Part shown: positions 7,672 through 12,953 of the stretch, piece after piece | Numbering within the stretch: position 1 is the stretch's first letter | Layout: every line of letters begins with the position of its first letter | Virus record (IMG/VR): IMGVR_UViG_3300038696_000646 | Coordinates: 1 to 36,170 of that record | DNA length: 36,170 nt | Source: a virus | Direction: 5' to 3' (one strand) | The notes under the pieces: generated by a model | What the model saw: only the letters and a program-made list of their open reading frames with translations | Told to the model about the DNA's origin: nothing | The model's database searches: none | Made by a program: the position numbers and the translations under genes

Positions 7672-7907
7672 GGCTGTTGCTCCTGCGGTTTGAGTTCCAC
7701 CGCTGCGACCTCGCGCGCCCATTTGGCGCGGGACAGCAGTTCGGCGTTGCGGGTCAGGCGCTCGATGGTGTCTGCGGCCTCGACCAGCTGGTCGGGGGTG
7801 GCGTGGGCAATGTCTGTGATCACGCCGGTGGCCTCGCGCAGGGCGCGGTCGTTTTCGAACAGCTTTTGCTGCACGGGGTCGGCCTCTGGTTTGTGTGCGG
7901 TGATCAC
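7668..7907 (-). CDS. Small helical protein
   Basis: A 79-residue, entirely helical, charged protein (LFENDRALREATGVITDIAH; EAADTIERLTRNAELLSRAK), probably a coiled-coil adaptor. It starts at GTG, overlapping the stop of the upstream gene as GTGA. No family recognised. Confidence 0.6.
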   Translation of the reverse strand: MITAHKPEADPVQQKLFENDRALREATGVITDIAHATPDQLVEAADTIERLTRNAELLSRAKWAREVAAVELKPQEQQP

Positions 7908-8131
7908 GCCGCATCCCCGCCGTAGGGGCCGCGTCTTGGGGCTTCGCGCCAGTGCTCAATGGCCTCGAAGGCGTCCGGCCAATGCCCTTCGTCAATGTAC
8001 TCAATAGCAGATGCTATTGCGATTGCGGGCTCAAGATCGCCGCTATGAAGCGACTTATCCAGAAGCGGCATGAGGGCAACGAGCAGTTTTTCTTTTGCGA
8101 TGTCAGCGGCTCTCGGTTCGAACTCAATCAT
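7904..8131 (-). CDS. Small acidic helical protein
   Basis: A 75-residue acidic, helical protein (DIAKEKLLVALMPLLDKSLH; AIASAIEYIDEGHWPDAFEA). ATG overlaps the stop of the promoter-proximal gene by 4 bp. Function unknown; charge and size would also fit small host-takeover or anti-defence proteins, but nothing specific supports this. Confidence 0.62.
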   Translation of the reverse strand: MIEFEPRAADIAKEKLLVALMPLLDKSLHSGDLEPAIAIASAIEYIDEGHWPDAFEAIEHWREAPRRGPYGGDAA

Positions 8132-8490
8132 GCTGCATCCCCGCCGCCGAAAGGATGGCCCCAGCGTTTGCGAGTGAAGCTTCGGGGCGTGTGGCCTCTT
8201 GCAACTACGGCTTCGCGCACAAAATTCTCTTCATGCTCGCGGCGGATATCGCTGTTGATCGGCAGGGCATCGTAGGGCGAGGGCAGCAGCAGGGTGGGGC
8301 GCGCGGGAAGTATGCCGTAGGCGGGGTGCAGGCGCTCCATGCGATCGGGGGTGATCGGCTGGCCGCGCTGTGCTTTCAGCTCTGCCCAGCTGTCTTGCAG
8401 GACGGCGGGGTGAGCGTGGAAGTCTTGCGGGTTGGTGATGACTTCGCGGGGGGAAGTGGTGTATTTTATCGTGGATGTGTAGATGTGCAT
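8128..8490 (-). CDS. First gene of the early-left operon, hypothetical
   Basis: A 120-residue protein of unknown function beginning MHIYTSTIKYTT. I chose the ATG at 8490 because a GGAG ribosome-binding site lies 7 bases upstream and because the longer in-frame start at 8577 would run through both operator palindromes. The C-terminal part is basic (ARGHTPRSFTRKRWGHPFGG). As promoter-proximal gene it should be the first expressed after the left operators are freed. Confidence 0.65.
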   Translation of the reverse strand: MHIYTSTIKYTTSPREVITNPQDFHAHPAVLQDSWAELKAQRGQPITPDRMERLHPAYGILPARPTLLLPSPYDALPINSDIRREHEENFVREAVVARGHTPRSFTRKRWGHPFGGGDAA

Positions 8491-8535
8491 GTCAGTTTCT
8501 CCATGCCGTCCGATGTGGCGGCTATGGATGAATAG

Positions 8536-8550
8536 TTCGCACATAGCGAA
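8536..8550. promoter_or_regulatory. Operator-like palindrome (left pair, proximal)
   Basis: TTCGCACATAGCGAA is an inverted repeat with 5-bp arms TTCGC/GCGAA and a 5-bp spacer. It lies 46 bp upstream of the first left-operon gene and its centre is 34 bp from the second palindrome. The same arms occur in the cI/cro intergenic region, so it is a probable repressor or Cro binding site. Confidence 0.75.
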
Positions 8551-8569
8551 TAAGTTGGCAATAAAAATG

Positions 8570-8584
8570 TTCGCCATTTGCGAA
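8570..8584. promoter_or_regulatory. Operator-like palindrome (left pair, distal)
   Basis: TTCGCCATTTGCGAA has perfect 5-bp arms. The identical 15-mer occurs at 10272-10286, next to the cro-like start. A possible leftward -35 (TTGCCA on the minus strand, 8555-8560) lies between the two left palindromes, so repressor binding would block the left promoter. Confidence 0.78.
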
Positions 8585-8650
8585 TTTTATTGCATTGCTG
8601 GATTAGAAGTGAAAATTTTACGTCGCGCTGACATGGTGCGCGCAAAGAAA

Positions 8651-8676
8651 AACCCGCCGGAGCGGGTTGGGGGTAA
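8651..8676 (-). terminator. Intrinsic terminator, leftward
   Basis: AACCCGC (8651-8657) and GCGGGTT (8662-8668) form a perfect 7-bp stem with a 4-base loop. Read on the minus strand, the hairpin is followed by a T-rich tract (TTTTTCTTTG; plus-strand A-tract at 8645-8652). It ends transcription of the 8698-9665 cargo genes before it can enter the repressed left operon. Confidence 0.8.
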
Positions 8677-8697
8677 AGGTTTGTAAGGGTTTTAGGG

Positions 8698-8988
8698 TTA
8701 TGGAGTTCCGCTGGGAAACAGGCGCGCAACAACAAGAAGAGCGCCGCCTACCAAAGCCATTATCGTTGCAATCCCCGGATATCCGGGCAGCATCGACACC
8801 TTGCCCTTTAGTTCAGCCAGATCGCTGCGGACTGCTTTCATGTCCGATTTGATTTCTGACATATCCGCTTCCAGCCTTTGCACGCGATATTCCATTCCGT
8901 CACCTGGTGGTTCTGTTCCGCCCATTCTAGCACGTCCTTGTATGTGTGTCTGCGTGTTGTCGACTTCAAGGCGGATTTTCTCAGTCAT
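8698..8988 (-). CDS. Coiled-coil protein with C-terminal membrane helix
   Basis: A 96-residue protein: variable N-terminus, a heptad-like coiled coil at about residues 33-65 (MEYRVQRLEADMSEIKSDMK...LAELKGKV), then one transmembrane helix (IATIMALVGGALLVVARLF). This architecture is common for small phage membrane proteins of unknown role, including some superinfection-exclusion candidates and XhlA-like proteins. It starts inside the end of the zinc-ribbon gene (8-bp overlap) and is followed by an intrinsic terminator, so it is the last gene of a short unit inside the immunity region. Expression in the lysogen is therefore plausible. Confidence 0.72.
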   Translation of the reverse strand: MTEKIRLEVDNTQTHIQGRARMGGTEPPGDGMEYRVQRLEADMSEIKSDMKAVRSDLAELKGKVSMLPGYPGIATIMALVGGALLVVARLFPSGTP

Positions 8989-9277
8989 TGCTGGTCTCCG
9001 GTGGCGATACGTTCAGTCCGATCACCTCTGATGAAAAGTAAACCGCATTGCCACAGTTTTTGCAGGTAATGCGTACCTTTGGCGCGCTATCGGCTATGGC
9101 GAAGTATTCGGCTTCGGGGTCGTATGGCTTTTCACCGGATAGCCTAGGCAAGATGATCCAGTCGTTATTCTGGCATACCCAGCAACCGTTGATCATGAAC
9201 TTTTCCAAGTGCTTTTCTACGATTTCTATCTGGTCTGCTCTTAAAGTCCACGTGTCCTTGGCTGGTTTAGAGCCCAT
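8981..9277 (-). CDS. Zinc-ribbon protein
   Basis: A 98-residue protein with two Cys-x-x-Cys knuckles, CWVC (32-35) and CKNC (72-75), separated by a strand-rich segment and ending FSSEVIGL. This is the layout of a small zinc ribbon seen in uncharacterised phage and bacterial proteins. The four cysteines very likely bind one zinc ion. DNA, RNA or protein partner unknown. It lies in the cargo cluster between the two operator pairs, upstream of and overlapping the coiled-coil membrane protein gene. Confidence 0.72.
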   Translation of the reverse strand: MGSKPAKDTWTLRADQIEIVEKHLEKFMINGCWVCQNNDWIILPRLSGEKPYDPEAEYFAIADSAPKVRITCKNCGNAVYFSSEVIGLNVSPPETSND

Positions 9278-9314
9278 ACTGTTCTCCGATCATCTTCACA
9301 CCCACCGCGCCAGA

Positions 9315-9665
9315 TCAGCAGGCATATTCGAACTCAAACTGCGGCCTGATAATCAATTTTGCGCTGGTAACCTTGCAGCCCCGCTCGGAAAGGTAGGCTT
9401 CTACTGCAGGCTCAAACGTGGCCTGTTGTGTGTAGGGGTTTACAGCCAGTCCGAAGGTAAAGCCGTCCGCCGCGCCAGATGCTGCTGAATCCCCGATGCT
9501 GGGTGTGATCATCAAGCGGTTTTTTTCAGGCTGATCGAATATGCGCCATACATCGCCATTGATGTTGTACGAGACAGGCGGGGTGCCACTATACTCCATG
9601 GCCTCGTTCAACCCAGCGCATGACGCAAGGGCGACAAAAGACAGGCAGGCAAAATACTTTTTCAT
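9315..9665 (-). CDS. Predicted lipoprotein, possible lysogenic-conversion factor
   Basis: A 116-residue protein with a lipoprotein signal peptide: basic start MKKYF, hydrophobic core and lipobox Leu13-Ala-Ser-Cys16. The mature protein is small, with two further cysteines near the C-terminus (GCK and the terminal residue) that could form a disulfide. There is no Asp after the lipidated Cys, so outer-membrane sorting is possible. Small lipoproteins expressed from prophages can block superinfection (for example Cor of phi80/N15 and Llp of T5); this one has no sequence likeness that I can see to those. Its place next to the repressor gene makes expression from the prophage plausible. Role is inference. 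Confidence 0.75.
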   Translation of the reverse strand: MKKYFACLSFVALASCAGLNEAMEYSGTPPVSYNINGDVWRIFDQPEKNRLMITPSIGDSAASGAADGFTFGLAVNPYTQQATFEPAVEAYLSERGCKVTSAKLIIRPQFEFEYAC

Positions 9666-9680
9666 CTAAACTTTCCTAAA

Positions 9681-9700
9681 TAAAAAGGGCCAACGGGCCG
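9681..9700 (-). terminator. Weak hairpin with T-tract downstream of cI
   Basis: On the minus strand GGCC-CGTT-GGCC is followed by CTTTTTATTT. The stem is only 4-5 bp, so this is at best a weak terminator for the cI-like transcript, placed just before the lipoprotein gene. Confidence 0.3.
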
Positions 9701-9744
9701 ATGCTGTCACGCTTCGGCTGACCGTTTCAACCTAAAGCTATGCA

Positions 9745-9978
9745 TTGCAACCCCTCGTGCTTGACCTGAAACACCTCTTCGGACAATGTGAACGGATGGG
9801 GAACATGGGGGCGTACGGCATGGATGAAGTCGAGATTGCAGATGAAATAGTAACTCTTCTTCTGCTATCCGAGCCTGACCGACGCTCTGTCATTCTGACT
9901 GCTCGGAGGCTTGCTCGAGAAGCCCGGCAGCGTGACGAGCAACTGCACGGCGATCCTCAGCACTCAGATCCTTCATGA
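9745..9978 (+). CDS. Doubtful small ORF converging on cI
   Basis: An open frame of 77 codons from a TTG; ATG starts at 9796 or 9805 (with GGATGGGG upstream) would give shorter proteins. The core (MDEVEIADEIVTLLLLSEPD followed by RRSVILTARRLAREARQ) looks like a genuine amphipathic protein and resembles the C-terminal helices after the HTH in XRE repressors, including the neighbouring cI-like protein (LSAEDRRAVARHAAGLL). It overlaps the 3' end of the cI-like gene by 89 bp in convergent orientation. It could be a remnant of a second repressor, a small real gene, or chance. Confidence 0.35.
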   Translation: MQPLVLDLKHLFGQCERMGNMGAYGMDEVEIADEIVTLLLLSEPDRRSVILTARRLAREARQRDEQLHGDPQHSDPS

Positions 9979-10201
9979 TCTCAATGTGTGCCCTTATCTC
10001 CTCTGCAAGATCGTCGCTATCGATCAGGTCGTACACTGAGACGCCAAGCTCATCTGCAAAACGCTTCAGCAGTCGCCCGCTTGGAAACTTTTTGCCGTTC
10101 TCAATTTCAGAGATGTAGCTCTTGCTACTACCGGCTTTTGCGGCGAGCACCTCTGCGGTCCAGCCGCGTTCTTTTCTAAGTGTTTTAAGGCGTGTTTGCA
10201 T
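9890..10201 (-). CDS. XRE-family repressor (cI-like), short
   Basis: Predicted lysogeny repressor. The 103-residue protein has an HTH_XRE domain in residues about 3-58 (MQTRLKTLRKERGWTAEVLA, then AAKAGSSKSYISEIENGKKF) and a C-terminal helical tail of about 40 residues. It lacks the S24/LexA-type autoprotease domain of lambda CI. I place the start at the ATG at 10201; the frame extends upstream to 10297 but that extension would be encoded by the operator DNA. No strong ribosome-binding site precedes 10201. A TATAAG -10-like element on the minus strand lies within the operator at 10237-10251, fitting autoregulation. It is divergent from the cro-like gene. Confidence 0.85.
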   Translation of the reverse strand: MQTRLKTLRKERGWTAEVLAAKAGSSKSYISEIENGKKFPSGRLLKRFADELGVSVYDLIDSDDLAEEIRAHIEIMKDLSAEDRRAVARHAAGLLEQASEQSE

Positions 10202-10236
10202 AGGTGTAAGATGCCACGAAGGCAATGAAACCGCTA

Positions 10237-10251
10237 ATCGCTTATAGCGAA
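10237..10251. promoter_or_regulatory. Operator-like palindrome (right pair, cI side)
   Basis: ATCGCTTATAGCGAA matches the operator arms with one mismatch in the first base. On the minus strand it contains a TATAAG element that could be the -10 of the cI-like promoter. Its centre is 35 bp from the next palindrome. Confidence 0.68.
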
Positions 10252-10254
10252 CTT

Positions 10255-10270
10255 TTGTACTTGCTATTTT
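10255..10270 (+). promoter_or_regulatory. Candidate early-right promoter -10
   Basis: An extended -10-like sequence TGCTATTTT (10262-10270) lies between the two right operators, 26 bp before the cro-like start. The -35 (TTATAG or CTTATA at about 10241-10247) is poor and overlaps the operator. Repressor on either palindrome would occlude it. Confidence 0.4.
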
Positions 10271-10271
10271 G

Positions 10272-10286
10272 TTCGCCATTTGCGAA
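10272..10286. promoter_or_regulatory. Operator-like palindrome (right pair, cro side)
   Basis: TTCGCCATTTGCGAA is identical to the left site at 8570-8584 and lies 9 bp before the cro-like ATG. Two exact copies of a 15-bp palindrome 1.7 kb apart on both sides of the cI-like gene are the main evidence for a lambda-style two-operator immunity switch. Confidence 0.8.
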
Positions 10287-10295
10287 CTATTGAGC

Positions 10296-10526
10296 ATGAT
10301 GACACTCGAAAAATTTTTGAAGCAAACAAATCAGACCCAGCGGGACTTTGCGCGATCTGTTGGTGTGTCCGCTTCGTACATGAATGAGATCGTCAAGCGT
10401 GGAAAATCCCCTAGCTTGTCCGTTGCTGCCAAAATTGAAGCCAAGACAAATGGTCAAGTTCCGATGTCGGCGCTTCTCTCCAACCAGGTTAGTGCGGCTG
10501 ATCCTACGGCTGAGGACGCGGCATGA
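10296..10526 (+). CDS. Cro-like helix-turn-helix protein
   Basis: A 76-residue DNA-binding protein with a helix-turn-helix in residues about 14-38 (QTQRDFARSVGVSASYMNEI) and a following helix, the size and layout of phage Cro proteins that resemble YdaS. It is divergent from the cI-like gene and directly behind two operators. Two adjacent ATGs (10296, 10299) are possible starts; the longer in-frame start at 10269 would be inside the operator. It should repress the cI-like promoter and later the early promoters. Its stop overlaps a possible small downstream gene (ATGA). Confidence 0.82.
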   Translation: MMTLEKFLKQTNQTQRDFARSVGVSASYMNEIVKRGKSPSLSVAAKIEAKTNGQVPMSALLSNQVSAADPTAEDAA

Positions 10527-10699
10527 GCGGTTGCGCATTGATCACACTTCTCAATCTGTGTCTTCTGGTTGGGCATATTGCTCTGCTTCTATGGCATCGG
10601 CGACGCTGCGCAGATTTTCAACAAGAGACTGTCGAGCGCGCTGTTCGAGCTGTGCAAAGGTCGTATCAGCAGGCATCGGGGGGATGGTCACCGTGATCT
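10523..10699 (+). CDS. Possible small membrane protein after cro
   Basis: An unbroken 58-codon frame starting at an ATG that overlaps the cro-like stop as ATGA. The translation has a strong N-terminal membrane helix (CALITLLNLCLLVGHIALLL), then WHRRR and a charged helix ending GGWSP. Start coupling and the clean positive-inside topology favour a real gene. Against it, the better-looking ORF on the opposite strand (10551-10841) overlaps it by 149 bp. Confidence 0.42.
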
Positions 10700-10841
10700 T
10701 CCAGTCGATATCTTCAAAACTTGCCCCTCTTTCTTTGGGCTGCGTTGATATGGTCGTAGCTGCGACGATGCACTCTGGCATGTCATTTGACGCGCGGCGG
10801 TTGCTTAGAAAAATTGATGGTGCGCGTTGCAAGATCATCAT
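10551..10841 (-). CDS. Antisense small protein in early-right region
   Basis: A 96-residue frame with protein-like composition: a strand (IDWKITVTIPPMP) followed by a helix (LEQRARQSLVENLRSVADAI) and an acidic tail. GGAAG lies 5 bases before the start; ATG at 10838 or 10781 are alternatives. It would be the only minus-strand gene in the right operon and overlaps the possible membrane protein at 10523-10699. If real it may be expressed separately from the lytic operon, or act through antisense transcription. Function unknown. Confidence 0.5.
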   Translation of the reverse strand: MMILQRAPSIFLSNRRASNDMPECIVAATTISTQPKERGASFEDIDWKITVTIPPMPADTTFAQLEQRARQSLVENLRSVADAIEAEQYAQPEDTD

Positions 10842-10931
10842 GGTCTTCCGGTCCTTTCGGGGCTGGTTGGAAGAGGCGGGCCGTTTGGTTGGTCCTGGGC
10901 GGCCCGTCTCGGTTTTGATCGGGGGTGCGGT

Positions 10932-11258
10932 GTGAGTTGCACGATTCTGTTGTTCCCCCAGACTGCCCCACGCGCGGCCCCTCTGTCACCTGAACCTTTG
11001 TCCGGACAGGTGGTCCAGCTGGAGCCATACCGCGTGTTGCGGGATTTCGGCGGGCAGTGGCAGATCTATCTGCGCGCGCATTTCACCAGCATCACCGATG
11101 CAGCACTGGCCTTCGGCGTGACCGAGCGAGCCGCGCGGCGTTGGTGGGATGGTGCGGGCCCACGCGGGGCGTTTGTGGCGATCGCGCTGCGGATGCATCC
11201 CGACACTGCGCCTGCGTATCTGCTCTCGGATGTGCCGGCACAGGCGGTGGCAGCATGA
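10932..11258 (+). CDS. Small helix-turn-helix protein
   Basis: A 108-residue protein from GTG with GGGGG four bases upstream. Residues about 50-85 form an HTH-like segment (DAALAFGVTERAARRWWDGA), the style of small phage proteins that use a homeodomain-like fold. The N-terminal 30 residues are hydrophobic then proline-rich. A longer frame start at 10827 exists but overlaps the antisense gene and reads as non-coding. Probably an early DNA-binding regulator; target unknown. Confidence 0.68.
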   Translation: MSCTILLFPQTAPRAAPLSPEPLSGQVVQLEPYRVLRDFGGQWQIYLRAHFTSITDAALAFGVTERAARRWWDGAGPRGAFVAIALRMHPDTAPAYLLSDVPAQAVAA

Positions 11259-11602
11259 AATTACCAATGCAACATCGGGAAGGGGCGGCGGGTTATTCTG
11301 CTAGAGTTATCGCCGCGCCGCTGGCCTGCGTAGATGTCCCTCTGCGCGTTGGCCGCCCGGTGTGCATCGCTCCGTTTGCCGGTGGGGGCCGGTGGCGGAG
11401 TGTGCGGGGTGGGGCGTGCACGGCAGTCGTGCGCTCCACCCTGAAGAATTCCCGCCGTCTCAGCTCCTCCCGAGACAATGGCTGCGGGAATGCCCGTGCG
11501 GCACGTTCTGATCCGCGTGCTGCACGGAACCTCCCTGTTGGACTTGCGGCGCGCGCCTTTGATCTGGCGTGCGCCGTCTTTTTGGCGGGGGTAGGGGCAT
11601 GA
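11255..11602 (+). CDS. Doubtful ORF spanning a structured segment
   Basis: An open frame of 115 codons that overlaps both neighbours by exactly 4 bp (ATGA at each end), which is normally good support. However the translation is arginine-, serine- and cysteine-rich with no coherent fold, and the DNA holds four consecutive hairpins including a strong terminator just before its end. I think an RNA is more likely than a protein, but the frame cannot be excluded. Confidence 0.27.
   Translation: MKLPMQHREGAAGYSARVIAAPLACVDVPLRVGRPVCIAPFAGGGRWRSVRGGACTAVVRSTLKNSRRLSSSRDNGCGNARAARSDPRAARNLPVGLAARAFDLACAVFLAGVGA
11400..11583 (+). ncRNA. Candidate structured small RNA with anti-SD loop
   Basis: About 185 bases made of four successive inverted repeats: 11407-11416 with 11432-11441 (10 bp, one G-U); 11448-11455 with 11484-11491 (8 bp perfect) enclosing 11457-11461 with 11472-11476 (5 bp) whose loop is AGCTCCTCCC; 11494-11505 with 11516-11527 (12 bp, one mismatch); and a terminator at 11547-11576. 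The CTCCTCC loop and a second exposed CCTCCC at about 11531-11536 are complementary to Shine-Dalgarno sequences. This is reminiscent of the CCUCCUCCC loops in alphaproteobacterial CcsR/cuckoo small RNAs. I did not find a convincing promoter; the RNA may be processed from the operon transcript. Confidence 0.5.
11547..11583 (+). terminator. Intrinsic terminator ending the structured segment
   Basis: CGGCGCGCGCC (11547-11557) pairs with GGCGTGCGCCG (11566-11576) over 11 bp with a single G-U, 8-base loop, followed by TCTTTTT. It lies 16 bases before the start codon of the next gene, whose GGGGGTAGGGG ribosome-binding site follows the T-tract. Confidence 0.75.
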
Positions 11603-12306
11603 CGCGGGCGCGTTTGATCGCGGATGACGAATTCCGCCGCCTCTGGGCCAGCGAAATGTCCGCCCCCAAGATTGCGGCGCATTACGGGCCTACTGTCACG
11701 CCATGGCACGTACATTCAGCTGCAAAGGCGGCGGGGTTGCCGCCCAAGGGGCGCGGTAAAAAGCGGGACGAAGTGGCCATCCGCCGGATGTGGGATGCAG
11801 GCGTTCCCGTGCCTGAAATTGCGCGCGCCTGCGATACCAGCGGCAGTCGGGTGTGGGAATTGGTGCGCGTGCGGGATTGGCCCAAGCGCGCGCCGCGTAT
11901 GACCATCGCGCAGCTGGATCTGGATGTGGTTGTGGCGCTCTGGTTTTCCGCAAGGAAGCGTGAAGATCTGGCGGATGCTTTGGGCGTATCCTCGCAATCA
12001 GTCACCGAGGTCAAAAGCCATTTTAGGCTGCCGCCTCGGAACGGATTTCACGCCGGTGTGGATTTGGACGAAAAGCGCCGTGCGTGGCTGGCTGCAAAAG
12101 AAAATGCGCTCAAGGCCGAAGAGGCGCAGGCTGCTGCACCATCGGTCCCTGTGGTATCCGGCCCGCCGTTCTGGACGCCCGAGCGCGATGCGCAGGTGTT
12201 CGCCACGGGCGGGCGCTATGCCGCGCTGCGTGCCGCTGCGCGCGGGCTGGGTAAGCCGGTGCAATACGTTCAGGCGCGCTGGCACCTGCTGAAGGTGGCC
12301 GCGTGA
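11599..12306 (+). CDS. Protein with repeated HTH-like segments
   Basis: A 235-residue protein that appears to contain several homeodomain-like helix-turn-helix units: residues about 8-45 (FRRLWASEMSAPKIAAHYGP), about 52-90 (VAIRRMWDAGVPVPEIARAC), about 100-140 (ALWFSARKREDLADALGVSS) and a weaker C-terminal one. Serial HTHs that each read IAxxxG-type turns suggest binding to repeated or long DNA sites. Basic linkers (KGRGKKR) support DNA contact. Strong ribosome-binding site GGGGGTAGGGG before the ATG. It overlaps the MT-A70 gene by 4 bp. Function as a regulator is inference. Confidence 0.72.
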   Translation: MTRARLIADDEFRRLWASEMSAPKIAAHYGPTVTPWHVHSAAKAAGLPPKGRGKKRDEVAIRRMWDAGVPVPEIARACDTSGSRVWELVRVRDWPKRAPRMTIAQLDLDVVVALWFSARKREDLADALGVSSQSVTEVKSHFRLPPRNGFHAGVDLDEKRRAWLAAKENALKAEEAQAAAPSVPVVSGPPFWTPERDAQVFATGGRYAALRAAARGLGKPVQYVQARWHLLKVAA

Positions 12307-12953
12307 GCGCGCGCATCATATCGGAGTTCCGTGCCCTGCGGCCTGCGGGCGGGTTTGACTTCATCATGGCGGATCCGCCGTGGCTTTACGAACTTCGCAG
12401 CGATCGGGGAAAGGCGAAAAGTCCTGAAGCGCATTACGGGTGCATGGATCTGGACTGGATCAAGGCGCTACCCGTGCGCTGGCTGGCAGGGCCCGATTGT
12501 CTGTTGTGGCTGTGGGCAACCAATCCGATGCTGCCGCAAGCGATCGAGGTTCTGGAGGCGTGGGGCTTTACCTTCAAGACGGCGGGCACTTGGGTGAAGC
12601 GCACCAAGCACGGGCGCGATGCCTTTGGCACGGGATACGTGCTGCGCAGCGCCAATGAGCCTTTCCTGATCGGCACCATTGGCGCGCCCAAGACCACGCG
12701 CAGCACGCGGTCAACCATCCCCACCTATGACGAAGGCCTGCAATCTCTGGCGGATGGCGGTGCGTGGCCCATGGGCTCGATCACGATCGAGGGGCCGCTG
12801 CGCGCGCATAGCCAGAAGCCGGAAGAATGTTTTGCCGCTGCCGAAGGCCTGATGCCCGATGCGCAGCGGATCGAGGTGTTTTCGCGCACCAACCGCCCCG
12901 GCTGGTCGGCGTGGGGGAATGAAACTGGCACGATAGGAGGAACGGATGGGTGA
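12303..12953 (+). CDS. MT-A70-family adenine DNA methyltransferase
   Basis: Predicted N6-adenine methyltransferase of the MT-A70/MunI-like group: catalytic motif DPPW at residues 24-27, GCMDLDWIKALPV after it, LLWLWATN strand, GFTFKTAGTWVK, and the C-terminal HSQKPEE (SAM-binding) and EVFSRTNRPGWSAWGNE. It is a common phage enzyme that modifies phage DNA (for example protecting GANTC or GATC-like sites), but the target here cannot be read. 216 residues is a usual length. It overlaps the upstream HTH gene by 4 bp and the downstream gene by 8 bp. With the C5 enzyme at 3116-4888, the phage has two methyltransferases of different chemistry. Confidence 0.92.
   Translation: MSARIISEFRALRPAGGFDFIMADPPWLYELRSDRGKAKSPEAHYGCMDLDWIKALPVRWLAGPDCLLWLWATNPMLPQAIEVLEAWGFTFKTAGTWVKRTKHGRDAFGTGYVLRSANEPFLIGTIGAPKTTRSTRSTIPTYDEGLQSLADGGAWPMGSITIEGPLRAHSQKPEECFAAAEGLMPDAQRIEVFSRTNRPGWSAWGNETGTIGGTDG

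Noticed and set aside
6381-7925. Plus-strand open frame of 514 codons
   Set aside because: It is antisense to a chain of coupled minus-strand genes and its translation is Arg/Cys-rich low-quality sequence typical of GC-rich antisense frames.
8491-8577. N-terminal extension of the first left-operon gene
   Set aside because: The start at 8577 lies inside an operator palindrome and the extension is encoded by operator/promoter DNA; the ATG at 8490 has a proper ribosome-binding site.
10202-10297. N-terminal extension of the cI-like protein
   Set aside because: The extra 32 residues are encoded by both operator palindromes and the promoter region, and the XRE domain starts naturally at the ATG at 10201, although that start has a weak ribosome-binding site.
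10384-10935. Plus-strand frame of 183 codons after cro
   Set aside because: Begins within cro in another frame and is mostly low-quality translation; only its last part lies in otherwise empty DNA and has no support.
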